From positions 17,436,427-17,500,426 of the forward strand of contig OX031065.1 of the NCBI GenBank assembly GCA_943736015.1: DNA of 64,000 bases, read 5' to 3'. Below the pieces are notes generated by a model. That model was not told where the DNA came from. It ran no database searches and saw nothing but the letters and a program-made list of their open reading frames with translations. This document shows, piece after piece, positions 1-11,167 of the stretch. Origin of the DNA: Tridacna crocea (Eukaryota; Mollusca; Bivalvia; Cardiida; Cardiidae). The position numbers were made by a program, and so were the translations under genes. Numbering within the stretch: position 1 is the stretch's first letter; every line of letters begins with the position of its first letter.

Positions 1-77
1 CTTGAAAATTGCAAGCTGCTTACTGAAATGTAAATTGCATTTCTTCTATGGTCTATAGGCTACAATGTTTCTTGACC

Positions 78-306
78 TTAACCCATTACCAAACAACAAT
101 ATTTCAGACTGATCCAAATTGAAAGCATTTGCAGACGACAAAATAAAACTGACTGAAAATTTGAAATTTGTTTTGTGAAGAGTAGAAAACATTGTGGGAA
201 AAGGAGAAAATGATAGTTACCAGCATTTTCTCCTTTTCCCACAATGTTTTCTAAAGGCTTCTTTCTCAGGGGTGTCAAAAGTGGGAATTGTGTGGTAATG
301 GGTTAA
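78..306 (+). mobile_element. Family A palindromic MITE, complete
   Basis: Reference copy of the commonest repeat here. It runs from TTAA+CCCATTACCA to TGGTAATGGG+TTAA, so the terminal inverted repeats are about 13 bp and the presumed TTAA target duplication is visible at both ends. A left flank of about 107 bp is followed by a hairpin (GAAAACATTGTGGG, then GGAGAAAATG, and the mirror image back to CCCACAATGTTTTC) and a right flank of about 54 bp. No coding capacity. TTAA plus a CCC start fits the piggyBac style of termini, but no transposase partner is in the window, so the superfamily is inference. Confidence 0.85.
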
Positions 307-321
307 AACATAATCACCATC

Positions 322-547
322 TTAACCCTTTCCCAAACAAACCCTGGTTTTTACAAAGCAGGGAAAGAAGGATTTTGAAAACACCACGGGAAAAGGCGAA
401 AATGCTGAAAACCAGCATTTTCTCCTTTTACCACAGTGTTTTCTGCCCTTTCATAGACATGAATCATCATTTGTATTACATTTAATTTATCTGAAAATGC
501 TTTCAATTTGGTATAGCCCAAGCTTTTGTAGTTTGGGAAAAGGTTAA
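322..547 (-). mobile_element. Family A MITE, CCCTTTCCC-end subtype
   Basis: TTAA+CCCTTTCCCAAACAA at the left, GGGAAAAGG+TTAA at the right. It is inverted relative to the copy at 78. The hairpin core GGCGAAAATGCTG is slightly diverged. It shows the 'CCCTTTCCC' terminal variant of the family. Confidence 0.8.
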
Positions 548-644
548 TCACATAGCGCAGAAATAGCTGTGCAGTCTGATCTAATATCTACTATGCCTGG
601 TATTTTGTTTGATTGATAAAAAACAATCCCAATAGTCTTTCAAT

Positions 645-869
645 TCGTTACTAAATGACAAAATTTTAGGCTTGTCCAAATCAAAAGCATTTGCCGACGA
701 CAAAGTAAAAGTGATTGAAAAAATTGAAATTTGTTTTGTGAAGGGTAGAAAACATTGTTGGAAAAGGAGAAAATGCTGCTTACCAGCATTTTCTCCTTTT
801 CCCTCAATGTTTTCTAAAGGCTTCTTTCTCAGGGTCGTCAATAGTAGGGATTATGTGGTAATGGGTTAA
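645..869 (+). mobile_element. Family A MITE, left end decayed
   Basis: The left terminus is degenerate (TTACTAAATGAC), but the internal segment, hairpin and right end GGTAATGGG+TTAA are clear. The right TTAA is shared with the next copy. Confidence 0.75.
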
Positions 870-1104
870 ACCCTTTCCTGCATGACAAAATTTCAGATTT
901 GACGACATTGAAAGCATTTGTAGACTTTAAATGCCAATACATGTACTATGATTGAATGTGCTTTTGAAAATAGAACAAAATATTATGGGAAAAGAAGATA
1001 CGAGTATTGCTTGTATTCAGCATTTTCTTCTATTCCCACAATGTTTTTTGAAAGTTGCCTTTATAAGGGTCATTAAAACTAGGAGCTGTGTGGTAAAGAG
1101 TAAA
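866..1104 (+). mobile_element. Family A MITE, diverged
   Basis: Starts at the TTAA that ends the previous copy. The hairpin is recognisable (TGGGAAAAGAAGA ... TCTTCTATTCCCACAATG) but the left interior and the loop are diverged. It ends at GGTAAAGAG+TAA. Confidence 0.65.
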
Positions 1105-1146
1105 AGTGTAATATGAAGCTTTATTGTTCTGAGTAAAACTGTCTAT

Positions 1147-1374
1147 TTAACCCATTACCAAACGACAATATTTTAGATTGGTCCAAATTGAAAGCATTTG
1201 CAGACGACAAAATAAAAGTTACCGAAAATTTGAAATGGTTTTATGAAGGGTAGAAAACATTGTGGGAAAAGGAGAAAATGCTAGTTACCACCATTTTCTC
1301 CCTTTCCTACAATGTTTTCTAAAGGCTTCTTTCTCAGGGGCGTCAAAAGTATGGATTGTGTGGTAATTGGTTAA
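1147..1374 (+). mobile_element. Family A MITE, complete
   Basis: TTAACCCATTACCA to GGTAATTGG+TTAA, 228 bp, with an almost intact hairpin. The interior matches the copy at 78 over its whole length. Confidence 0.85.
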
Positions 1375-1684
1375 TTTTTGTTTTCTCTTTTCTTTTGCTA
1401 AGAATTGTTGTGGAAAAAATTTATTGTTACTTGCAAGCAGTCAAGAAATTGGTGATAGTTAATGAGTCAGGATTCATTCCTTTCTTATCATCAGACCTTG
1501 TCAAGTTTTTATCAAAATACAAAACTTAAGACTGGTCTTAACGCAAAAATTGGCTGAAGACAGGTAAAATGTGGCCACATGTAATTTGTCGTCTGCAAAT
1601 CCTATCAATTTGCTTCAGTGTAGAATTTTGTCGTTTTGTAAAAGGTTAAAAATTTCTTGGAAAGTGTAACATGTTGCTGTCTGG

Positions 1685-1912
1685 TTAACTCTTAGCCAAA
1701 CGACAAAGTTTTAGACTTGTCTGAATTAAAAGCATTTGCAGATGACAAAATAACTGCTACTAAAAAAAAAAATGGAAACTCAACTGAAGAAGAATAGAAA
1801 GTATTGTGGGAAAAGGAGAAAATGCTGGTTAACAGCATTTTCTCCTTTTCCCACAGTGTTTTCAGAAGGCTTCTTCCTCTGAGTCTTAAAAACCAGGAGT
1901 TGTTTGGTAAAG
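1685..1912 (+). mobile_element. Family A MITE, CTCTT-end subtype
   Basis: TTAACTCTTAGCCA at the left, TTTGGTAAAGG at the right, with the right TTAA mutated. Good hairpin in the 'ACAGTGTTTTC' variant and an A-run expansion in the left flank. Confidence 0.75.
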
Positions 1913-2319
1913 GTACATATGTATAATATCAATCTTGTCAGCACCATAGGCTTAGACAGGGGCTTTTGCAGATGGATACATCAAGATCAGATTGCTTGAG
2001 CTTGCAGTCTTATCTTGCTTCTATACTTCTCCCTTTGTTAGCTAAGCCTGTTACAAAAATCTGAGTTTTTGTGGGTTGTGTTATAAGCTGTCACAAGAGG
2101 TTGAGTGTACATATTTTGTGCCAAAAGGGTTAAATACGCTTGAAATCTGTTAGTTATCTGTCCCTATAGTGTCTGTGATCTATAGAAAAGAAGAAAGTGC
2201 TGGGTTTTCAAAAGAAAACTTATTTTACTTCCTTGTCACGCATCTACACCTGTACATATGTGAAAGTCTGCCAGATTTATATTTTTTTACCAAACAAATT
2301 ACATTTTTTTATGGTCCTC

Positions 2320-2425
2320 AATTTGAAGACCCTTGAAAATGTTGTTGGAAAAGGAGAAAATGCTGGTAACCAACATTTTCTCCATTTCCAACAATGTTGT
2401 AGGTCTCCTTTCATTGAGTAGCCTT
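2320..2425. mobile_element. Family A hairpin fragment
   Basis: Only the hairpin survives (AATGTTGTTGGAAAAGGAG and its mirror image ending AACAATGTTG). The termini are not recognisable. Confidence 0.5.
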
Positions 2426-2629
2426 TTATTTGTTGTTTGAAAATTCTTAAAATATGGACATATCTAAAAAAATTTCAACTGATAAAAGGAAGATGGAGAT
2501 TTATTCAAAGAAGCATAATTTATAAAAAGGTGAAGGAGGTTATTATATTCACAGAAGCATTAAAACACTTCCTTAGTGTACCTGATATGTACAAACACTA
2601 TGGCACCAAAATAGTCCCAAAGACATTTA

Positions 2630-2850
2630 AGTCTTTAGTACATGGTAAAATTTTAGACCTATGGTATATCCAAATTGAAAGCATTTGCAGACAATAGTTT
2701 GATAATGAGTCAGATTGGGCCATTTGTCTTTGATAGAGTAGAAAACTGTGGGAAAAGGAGAAAATGCTGGTGACCAGCATTTTCTCCCTTTCCCACAGTG
2801 TTTTTAAAAGGCTTCTTAAATAAATCTTTCTCGGGGTCATTATAGTCGTC
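2630..2850 (+). mobile_element. Family A MITE, decayed
   Basis: Interior markers ATTTTAGAC, CCAAATTGAAAGCATTTGCAG and a strong hairpin (GGGAAAAGGAGAAAATGCTG) identify it. A small duplication (CTTCTTAAATAAATCTTTCT) sits in the right flank and both ends are eroded. Confidence 0.65.
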
Positions 2851-2853
2851 ATT

Positions 2854-3072
2854 TTGTCAATCCCTGGTTTTTACGGGTCAGGAATAGAAGCCTTTTGAAA
2901 ACATTGTGGGAAAAAGAGAAAATGCTGGTAACCAGCATTTTCTCCTTTTCCCACAATGTTTTCTACCCTATCATATAGAAAAATCATCTTTTTAGCGATA
3001 GTTAATTTGTTATCTGCAAAATGCTTTCAATCTGGTCTGGTCCAAAATTTACCGTTTAGGAAAGGGTAAAAA
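2854..3072 (-). mobile_element. Family A MITE, nearly complete
   Basis: Inverted copy: CAATCCCTGGTTTTTACG leads into a near-perfect hairpin, then GTTATCTGCAAAATGC and a GGAAAGGGTAAA right end. It abuts the copy at 2630-2850. Confidence 0.7.
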
Positions 3073-3378
3073 GTAGGTAAGTAAAAAAATGAGGCTACAG
3101 TCCTGTACTAGTAAGCTTTTATCCAGTATGTCTCAACTAAGCACTGTATGAAAGATCAGACTTCATGCTCTTTGCAGCCTGACCTCTATCTGATTACCTG
3201 CATAGGCAACAAAGGTGTGAAATGGGGACCAAAGGATTTACCAAACTCACCAAACTCAAAGTTTGAAATCTTAAGGCCTATAATTTACAGCATTTTTATG
3301 GGCATTTGTTTTGTTACAAATCTGCTGATGGTTATATTCAAAGTCCCACTTCCTTGACTAGATCATTATATAGATCTG

Positions 3379-3480
3379 AGTTGGTTTTTGAGATAAAAAT
3401 TTATCAAATGAGTCTACAAAAATGTTATTAAGCGAGCCTTTACCTCAAAAACCAACCAGTGTCAGATTCTTTTTATCACA
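3379..3480. repeat. Small palindrome (GGTTTTTGAG arms)
   Basis: GTTGGTTTTTGAG ... CTCAAAAACCAAC inverted arms enclose AAAATGTTATTAAGCGAGCC. The interior and the following TTTATCACAT match part of 39535-39665, so this is a dispersed repeat. Confidence 0.5.
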
Positions 3481-3779
3481 TTACTGATTAACAAGAATTA
3501 TAGTACAAAATGTGATAAACCAGAGGCATACATGTATCATGTGTAGTGAAATTTACATGAAGCCTGTGCACTTACTTTGACAGGTACATTATGAATGAAA
3601 ATAGTTGCAAAGAAACTTTCATAATACTGATTTTTGTTTGAGACTAACCGTGATTAAATTAACAACTTTATCATGACAAGAACTATGACCGCTAATTTCC
3701 TTCAAAAACCTAGGTCAGCAATGTTTTAGACATGAAGCATATAATTACAGTGTGTTGACCAAATATAGCACTATTTTCT

Positions 3780-4240
3780 TATCTCACGCATGTGTGAGAC
3801 AAAGAAAATTCGTAATGGCTGTATCACATTGAAAACAAGGAGAGTTAAGGTAAGACATGTGTAATGCACTTCTGGTGAACATGGGGCAAAAATTCTAATT
3901 GGTTGATAAAATTAATAAGGATAAATAAGGATTTATGCATAAATAATATTTTTGCACATTTCTAACAGATCAGAAATTCCGTTTATGTCTATCTTGAAAT
4001 TATTTTTTTATACTTATGTTTGTTTTCTGAAAAGGGAGGTAATTATTATCTCTCTTTTAATTGAGAATATAGTGGTTTTAGATTTATAAATGATAATTCA
4101 AAGATTGAAAAAATGAAAAGGTGAAAGTAATTCAATAATACTTATTTTTAGTTATAGCTAATTTTGCAGGATGATATTTTAGTGGAAATAGCTGTTTTCC
4201 ATTACACAGGTCTTACCTAATATTGTGATAATACTATATT
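3780..4240 (+). repeat. Dispersed repeat D, copy 1
   Basis: From about 3900 the sequence is colinear with 62850-63160: AATAAGGATTTAT, TTTTTGCACATTTCT, CAGAAATTCC, TCTTGAAATTATTT, GAAAAGGGAGGT and TTTTAGTGGAAATAGCTG occur in the same order. The preceding ATTCGTAATGGCTG and GAAAACAAGGAGAGTTA also match 39870-39912. This looks like an old mobile element of unknown class. Confidence 0.65.
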
Positions 4241-5470
4241 CTTCACATCAGACAATAGATGAACAGATGATTGGGATACTTAGAAGTTTTAGTTACTGGT
4301 ACCACTTCATTCGATGAATTAATGAAGAGTAATTGTTTTTGCTTTGCTCAAAATGTTTTCATTTTTGAAAATTTTGATCTGGTAATTTCACTGAAATGCC
4401 ATGTAGATTTCAAGTTATTCTATACTTCACCTTGATGGTATTGACTGATGATTGAAGTGTAACTAAACGGCCTTTTATCTTTATTACGTTTGGAAAAAAA
4501 ATATTTTCCCTATTGGTAGAAATTGCTCAATTGAATTATTATGCTTCTGTCCCTTCATGGCTATTGAAAGGATAAATTTTGGATCATATTTGATAATAGT
4601 CAGGGATTGTATATATGCATGTATATATTATGATCTCTGGTGTAAAGTAATGGGCCAAACAGATTTATTGATAAAACAACATAAAGCTTATTAGGGCATT
4701 AAGCCCTGTCAAATTCAGGTCATTTTAGAACAAAGGCATGATTCAAACTCCCTTCTTTTTGGATGAGAGATTACAAAGAAGAAAAAAAAAACAATGTAAA
4801 GTGTCTTAGACATGTCTCATTTATTACACTTGTGATTCATAATACGATCACAAATAAATCTCCAAAGGCATTCTGCTGGATGGCTCAAAATGCATTGTTC
4901 AGACAGGAACTACTCTTCTGATTTGGAGGAAGAAAAAAAAATAACCAGACTTGTGCCAGCCCAAAAGACAGGAAGTTGACATTTACACTTGTCAAGGGCA
5001 GACTGTGTCCCCAATTTAATTTCTTAAGCCTAACAAAGGCAACAGTCCTTCCTGTTCCCAGTCATTTGAGATGAGATTTCATTTTCTTTTGTTTGCAGTT
5101 CCATCAAAATTTAAGTAGCTTCTTACATTTTTGGAGGAAATTGATTTTGAAAATCCTTAATGATGTGAATTATTAATGATACTTTGTTGAGGCCTAAAAT
5201 TATCTAACACTTTGAAGATGTCATCCAAATTTCTCAGAAACTAGCATGAAGCATTTTTGATAGTCATATTTAATAACTTTTGCACCATAAATATAGGATA
5301 AGCTGTTAAACTTTATTAAGCTGTCATTCATTTACATCTGCATGGTTTTAATAGGCTTCCAGTGTTCCCCCCCCACTTTTCCCAACCCCACTGTCTAGAT
5401 TTTTAGATAGGAAGAGTATTTTAGATTTTTTTTTGTAACCTTGTATCAAAAAATCTCAGCTTTTTTATGA
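4240..5470. other. Low-repeat stretch, no gene seen
   Basis: About 1.2 kb without the window's common repeats. No supported exon or open frame of note. It contains polypyrimidine and A-runs and a C-run near 5370. It could be intronic or intergenic sequence. Confidence 0.4.
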
Positions 5471-5566
5471 CACTGAGGAAAATACCTTATAAAAACATTG
5501 TTGGAGAATGAGATAATACTCAGGTAACCAGCAGTTCCAACTATCTTTTATATCCTAGCTGTTTGA

Positions 5567-5792
5567 TTCTTTACCAAACAATCCCAGGTTTTTATGACCT
5601 TAGGATGGAAGCCATTTGAAAACATTGTGGGAAAAGAAGAAAATGCTGGTAACCAGCATTTTCTTCATTTCCCACAATGTTTTCTACTCTGCTGGAAACA
5701 TATGTCAATTTCTTGAATTATGTTTATTTTGTTGTCTGCAAGTGCTTTTAATTTGGACTATTATAAAATGTTGTTGTTTGGTAAAGAGTTAA
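5567..5792 (-). mobile_element. Family A MITE, complete
   Basis: TTCTTTACCAAACAATCCC at the left and GGTAAAGAG+TTAA at the right. The hairpin carries AAGAAGAAAATG instead of AAGGAGAAAATG on the left with the compensating change TTCTTCATTT on the right. A decayed hairpin lies just upstream at 5490-5560. Confidence 0.75.
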
Positions 5793-5894
5793 GAAAAATC
5801 CCAATGTTTGGGCAACATGTAATTTTTTCATCTGCAGATGCTTTCAGTTTTGAAGAGTTTGAAATTTTGGTAAATGGTAAAGACTTAATAAATG

Positions 5895-6110
5895 GTTAAA
5901 GAGCACTTATGTTTACAAGATGACAGAATTTTAGACTTGTCAGAATTTAAAGTTTTTACATATGACAAATAGCTCAACCCTTTTCTATTAAAAGCCGACT
6001 TTGATTGACTCTGAGATAGAAGACATTGAAAATTATTATTGTAGGAAAAAGAGAAAATGCTGTAAAGCAGCATTTCCTCCATTTTGTACAAAATTTTTGT
6101 ATTCAGTGAA
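5895..6110 (+). mobile_element. Family A relic
   Basis: Recognisable only by GACAGAATTTTAGACTTGTC and a small hairpin AGAAAATGCTGTAAAGCAGC near 6055. Ends are lost. Confidence 0.4.
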
Positions 6111-6207
6111 AGAAAATCACATCATTTGAGCCCCTTTAACATTGTTGTCTGCAAATGCTTTCAATTTACTTGGATGGGTCTAGAAATTTGTTTTGTGGTA
6201 CACTGGG

Positions 6208-6435
6208 TTAACTCTTTACCAAGCGACAAAATTTCGGATTGGTCCAAATTGAAAGCACTTGCAGACGACAAAACAAACATAACTGAAAAATTGAAATTTG
6301 TTTCCAGCAGGGTAGAAAACATTGTTGGAAAAGGAGAAAATGCTGGTTAACAGCATTTTTCCTTTTCTCACTATGTTTTCAAAAGTCTCCTACGTCAGGG
6401 TCATATAAACCAGGGATTGTTTGGTAAAGAGTTAA
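6208..6435 (+). mobile_element. Family A MITE, CTCTTTACCA subtype
   Basis: TTAACTCTTTACCA to GGTAAAGAG+TTAA, 228 bp. The left arm is intact while the right arm has point changes. Confidence 0.8.
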
Positions 6436-6989
6436 ACACTGAGATTTGGTTTTTGAAAGGGTAGTGAAATGTTGGAAAAGTTAGAAAATTAGTGTATGAT
6501 AAAAAGAATTTCGAGAGTAATTATCTCTTATAGTTCTTGGCTAAAACATCTGATGTGGGTGCTCATCCTATGCAGACAGTTTTAATACCTACTGTCCACC
6601 CAGTATTTTTTGAAAAAAGAGGCACAAGTTACAAGATGATTCCCCCCTTGTGTTCAGAGTTTTTCTGGGGGCATACCATCCATCTTCCCCTTAGCTTTTT
6701 AGGAAATAAGATTATAGGTTATTCCTAATCTAAAGTGTTTCAACAATCTAAATACAGACAGTTCAGCGAAAATTATCTTTGACTAGGTAGAAAATGTTTT
6801 CTTACAAGGAGAAAATAGCATAGGTAAACACCGAGAACGTCAAGGTACACACACACACATGGGCAACTGGTGGCAAATATACATAAACACATCAGGTTGG
6901 TGAAACGCCCCAATTACTGCATAACCTCAAAGACACTTGGATCACACTGACCAGCCAGCATAGCTTTAGGTGGTAGAGCATACTGGGAG

Positions 6990-7036
6990 CATAGAACTTG
7001 TAATCATCAAGTCTTGGGTCACCTGAGGGTGCAGGT
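6990..7036 (+). repeat. Possible tRNA-derived SINE remnant
   Basis: The sequence just upstream (6950-7036) contains GGTGGTAGAGCATACTGGGA and GTCTTGGGTCACC, resembling a degraded tRNA-like SINE head. No clean B box, so the call is weak. Confidence 0.25.
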
Positions 7037-7265
7037 TTAACCCATTACCAAATGAAAATATTTTAGACTGGTCCAAATTGAAACCATTTGCAGACGACAA
7101 AATAAAAGTGACTCAAAATTTGAAATTTGTTTCGTGAAGGGTAGAAAACATTGAGGGAAAAGGAGAAAATGCTGGTTAGCAACATTTTCTCCTTTTCCCA
7201 CAATGTTTTCAAAAGGCTTCTATCTCAGGGTCGTAAAAACCAGGGATTGTTTGGGAAAGGGTTAA
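7037..7265 (+). mobile_element. Family A MITE, complete, mixed ends
   Basis: TTAACCCATTACCA at the left but GGGAAAGGG+TTAA at the right, so the two ends come from different terminal subtypes. 229 bp. A single mismatch class in the hairpin (GAGGG for GTGGG). Confidence 0.85.
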
Positions 7266-7389
7266 AGGTGGGTACTTAGAAATTTCACATCACATCAGAT
7301 CAAAAAATATATATATCACTGAAATTTATATGAAAAAAAAATACAAATCATCAATAATTAAGAATCATAAAATTACCCAAAAAATAATT

Positions 7390-8070
7390 TGTGATGGTAT
7401 TCCCTTAAAAGGCTACGTAGCCTCGTAAGCTATTTTTAGATTTCGTGCCAAAAATTAAAAAACGCATTGTGGGAATGTTAGGTGACTGACACGTGACTAA
7501 TGACGCTTAAATTCCATTACATAACAAACATGTAAATATTTTTCATAATATCTTCTTCGGGCGCTATGTTTGAAGCTTCGTCTGTGTATTTCCAGTATGT
7601 AAATGAGCGAGTTGTTCATGTAAAAATAGAACATGTTTCCCATCGATGTCGACCTTGGCCGTAGTAAATCTCTAATTTCTCGTGTTGTCGGATGGTTTTC
7701 GACTACTGGGGTTTTATGAGTGGCGATTGTAAGGCTTTTGGAGTATAAGGATAATATTTTTGTATTTTTGTAGAATTTTCGTCCCAAATTCTGAAGGGCC
7801 ACCTTTAAGCTCCACAGCTTGCCATCTAAAATTACAAACAGATGTTATTCCAAGGTTCCTGAATGTAATGGTGCTTTACAGTCTGAGCATGTGAAAGAAC
7901 CAGGTGTAGCTTGGGATGGATTTTGTCCTGTATCTTCTACAGTATCTCCCATAACTAACAGTCTTCAGGGGGTGTTGCCCATACGGAAAACCAGTGGCGA
8001 TGATACATTAACAGAAAGGCAATTAAACTTAAATTTCTTCTGTACGACCAGTGGTCTTATATTTTGATAT
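7390..8070. other. Possible promoter or first-exon region
   Basis: CpG-containing stretch with a CACGTGAC E-box-like site near 7491. An open frame of 101 residues lies on the minus strand at 7497-7802, with a basic, hydroxylated N-terminus that resembles a mitochondrial presequence. Another of 82 residues lies on the plus strand at 7819-8067. I recognise neither protein and cannot define splice sites that join them to anything. Confidence 0.2.
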
Positions 8071-8599
8071 CTGACCTGTGATAAATGTCTAAGAATGAAA
8101 AGAAATGTTACAAAAAATAAATTGGCACTTGGCTCATGGTGTTTTAGAGGGAGATTGTTGCATACTGGTAGGAAATTACACTGAATGTATGGATTTTTTT
8201 TGCCAATTTTTTCTGTGAAATGGTGTTGAAGAGAATATAATATAGTTGTACAAACATTAACCCATTACTGTGCAGGCATAATTTGCAACAAAAGCCATTA
8301 GAATTGGAGTAAATACTTCTATTCTGATACCAAATCCATTTCTTTCTGGGTAAAGAGGTGGAATAACTGTGCAATATTTAACAGAGTCTGCAGTTACTGT
8401 GTATCACCTAATCACACACCTGGGCACAATGCAAAAGGCTGACAAGGTGCCCTTGTAGAGTAAACATGATGCTTTAGTCGAAGCAGGAACTGGGATGCAT
8501 GTCATATGCTGTTATTGAGAGGAAGACGTCATTAATGTTTTTAATGTTAAATGTTTTTCATCAATTACTTTGTCAGTCTGCTTTCAAAATGGGTCTCAG

Positions 8600-8798
8600 G
8601 CTTAAGCACATTATCGCAACTTTCAAAAGCAATAGGCAAGCACATTGTGGTGAAAGAACTAGATGTACTTGGATTGTTCATTACCCACTGTGTAGCAGCT
8701 GAGGTTAATTTTAAACCCTCAGATATTTTCAATGTTTCATCGCTAATGTCATACAACCCACCTTTTGCCCAGACTTATATCCTCACTAGAATCAATAG
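8600..8798 (+). other. Candidate host exon (unrecognised product)
   Basis: An open frame continues without stop from a CTTTGTCAG or GGTCTCAG acceptor (8576 or 8599) to a strong donor, AATAG|GTGAGT, at 8798/8799. The reading GKHIVVKELDVLGLFITHC followed by PSDIFNVSS looks protein-like and non-repetitive. I do not recognise the family. The minus strand is also open over 8565-8756, and no neighbouring exon is evident, so this may be coincidence. Confidence 0.25.
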
Positions 8799-9281
8799 GT
8801 GAGTATGTCCTGAAGAAACTAGAAAATAACAACAACATTGCCTCTGACAAGTTTTTCTTAAAAACTCCCGATTGTTTCTCATAAAACCGTACGTTTATGT
8901 GTTTTTATATTGAAAATTTATCACTTACGAAATGAAGAATCATTAAAAATGCATGGGCTCAGTGGGTGACTTTAATAAAGTTTGATTCATCGCGGAATTG
9001 ATAACCCCCGAGCTCACTAATTATCTCTCTACTGATGATTGCACTGTTAATAATTACGTATCCCTGAAATCTTGGATAATCCTTCACTGTACAACACAAC
9101 TTTTCATATCACTACAAAAGACCGCATTTGAAATCGTTGTTAGGAGAGGAGCAATTGCTTATTACAAGTAATAATTGCTCCTTTTCCCAAGTTTTCATTT
9201 GGATAGGAAATAAAAAGATTGTCTCCTTTAAAATGAAAGTTTATAAAATTTTCTCTTCTGATTTCTTTTTAGGACAGTGTC

Positions 9282-9370
9282 TTAACCCTTTACTCCATAG
9301 ATACTCATTTCTATACATTGTTTGTTGGAGCCTTAGGAAAACATTGTGGCAAAAGGTGAAATTGCAAGAA
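9282..9370 (-). mobile_element. Family B half-copy
   Basis: TTAACCCTTTACTCCATAG ... GAAAACATTGTGGCAAAAGG then a break at AAATTGC. Only the short flank and one hairpin arm remain. Confidence 0.6.
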
Positions 9371-9489
9371 CACAAGAAAAAAATTAAGTCTATAGCAATG
9401 TGTAACAATTTGTCAACAATGTGTACAGTACAAGGTGGTCCTACATTAGAGGTAGACAATAAGCACAGGTACCTTAAATAACCTTTGAC

Positions 9490-9650
9490 TTGTATACCAG
9501 ATGACAAAGTTTTAGACTTGGCCAGATTGAAAGTATTTTCAGACAACAAATTAATGTGGTTCAAAATTGTAGGAATGTTGGCTACCAGCCTCAGTATGAA
9601 GCGATGTTTTCATAAGCTCTCTTAGGATCATAAACTTTAGTGAAGGATTA
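9490..9650 (+). mobile_element. Family A relic
   Basis: GACAAAGTTTTAGACTTGG and GATTGAAAGTATTTTCAGAC mark the left flank. The hairpin is almost erased. Confidence 0.4.
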
Positions 9651-9654
9651 AGTC

Positions 9655-9780
9655 TCTCTCAGTCCCAAGTTTTAATGACCCCAAGTAAGATAGCTTTTGA
9701 AAACATTATGGGAAAAGGAGAAATTGCTGGTTGTCAGCATTTACTTTTTTTTAAAATGTTTTCTAACAGCTGCCAAAGAC
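9655..9780 (-). mobile_element. Family A partial
   Basis: AGTCCCAAGTTTTAATGACC, then GAAAACATTATGGGAAAAGG and a damaged right arm ending AAAATGTTTTCT. Confidence 0.5.
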
Positions 9781-10389
9781 AAAACTCATAATTTGGGACA
9801 TTTTGGAATGGCCCTCTGCATATTGTTTGATTTTGATGCATCTAAAACTTTTTTATCTATTAAAGTTTTAACTTTGGCTCATTTATTTTGCTTTGGCATT
9901 TGATATCTGCAGATGCTTTCAATTTAAAAAAGTCAAGAATTTGGTGTTTGGTATAAATTTAATGTTTATAACTGAAAGTATATGCAAACATAATTATATC
10001 AGTGTTTCAGCCAGGGTGCGCCTTTGCGAGATTCCCGCAAATAAAGTAGGATTCCCGCACATTTCTAAACATGGCACGCCAGACCTGGCGTATAAAAATC
10101 ATATTTGACCCCCAAAAAATCGGTTTGCCCGTATACGGCCGCGCCAAGGCACAAAAAAGTATGGGACGAAACTGCATTGCGTACGAAAATTAATGGAACG
10201 AAATCCTGATTGGTTTACCCTTTTGCACCATATTAACTATATATTAAATATATCTATAGAACGCGCAAAACCAGTCATAATTCTTTCGTACTGGTTCCTC
10301 GCCTTTAATATGAAACATTGGTAAAGTTTTAAAAAGCTACAAAGAGCGGGTAATCTGTAGAAGAGAAACGTTTTCATGACGAACAGTAG

Positions 10390-10742
10390 TTGCGAAACAA
10401 CCGCGCGAAAAAAATGAAAAGAAGAATAACAGTATGCCCAAATGAAAGTGAGCAGGCAGGGCCGTCAAATACTGGGAAAAGAGCAAACGAAACACCACCA
10501 CAAACCCCAGTTGATGGAAAGCCTGATCAATCAGGCGATTCAAAGGTCCCAGCGACGAAAAAAAACTACGCACATTCTTTTCAAGAGTCTTGGAAACGTA
10601 TTTACTCATGGCTTGAATACGATGCGAATAAAAACTGTATGATTTGTACTTATGCAAAAAGTCAAATAAAAACAATGTCATGGTGACAGGCTGTACTAAT
10701 TTTCGGACTTTTACTCTGTCAAGACATGCAGATTCATCATCA
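10390..10742 (+). pseudogene. hAT transposase N-terminus, TTF/BED-type zinc finger, frameshifted
   Basis: The frame from 10390 gives a basic, proline-rich start followed by a finger-like W-x-E-Y-D-x-N-x-N-C-M-I-C motif at about residues 77-88. It runs out of frame at about 10670 and stops at 10684. The next finger part, GCTNFRTFTLSRHADSSS, continues in another frame up to 10737. This order resembles the ZNF862-like branch of animal hAT transposases, where a TTF-type finger precedes the catalytic core. At least one frameshift makes it inactive. No residual catalytic domain follows. Confidence 0.7.
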
Positions 10743-11167
10743 TGCTAAAATTCTGTGGGGAAGATAAAAAGGATTTTTCTGGTGAAACTGTTGAGGCATT
10801 TGTAGATTCAGATGCCTGCAGGCTAGAATGGACCCTGTTAAAAGAGGTGGTGCTCGATCAGAAATATCCTAAAGATAACATTGCTGAATTATGGCAAATG
10901 ATTAAAAGATACCATCAAGATACATTTCCAAACCTCCTCTTACTTGCAAGATTATTATTACTGACCCCACTACAATCTGCCGATTGTGAAAGAGGATTTA
11001 GTTGTCAGAATAATATTCATACACCATCGAGAAATAGGCTTAAGCCAGAAACCCTACAAAGATTAATGACCATCCAGCTTGAAGGACCTGCTATTGAATT
11101 ATTTGACTTTGGCAAAGCCGTACAGAAATGGACAAACTTGAAAGAAAGGAGAATCTTTAGTTCCTAA
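10742..11167 (+). pseudogene. hAT transposase C-terminal dimerisation domain fragment
   Basis: A 141-codon frame carries LLARLLLLTPLQSADCERGF and SRNRLKPETLQRLM at about residues 72-119, the hallmark of the hAT C-terminal dimerisation region (the conserved SxxxERxF core is here SADCERGF). The upstream RNase H-like catalytic domain, normally several hundred residues, is absent. The ATG is only the first methionine after the deletion joint and not a true start. Frame differs from both parts of the upstream finger fragment. Confidence 0.8.

Noticed and set aside
78..92. TTAACCC ends as telomere-like repeats
   Set aside because: The word occurs singly at each MITE end and never in tandem, so it is part of the terminal inverted repeat.
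581..841. Recurrent open frames sharing KPLENIVGKGENAGNQHF-type peptides (here and at 78-278, 17096-17329, 20601-20966, 26720-26974, 44238-44462 and others), looking like a protein family
   Set aside because: All are translations through the family A hairpin. They start and stop at different element positions, occur on both strands and have no codon-level constraint.
10337..10681. Minus-strand 114-residue open frame
   Set aside because: It is antisense to the hAT transposase N-terminal fragment.
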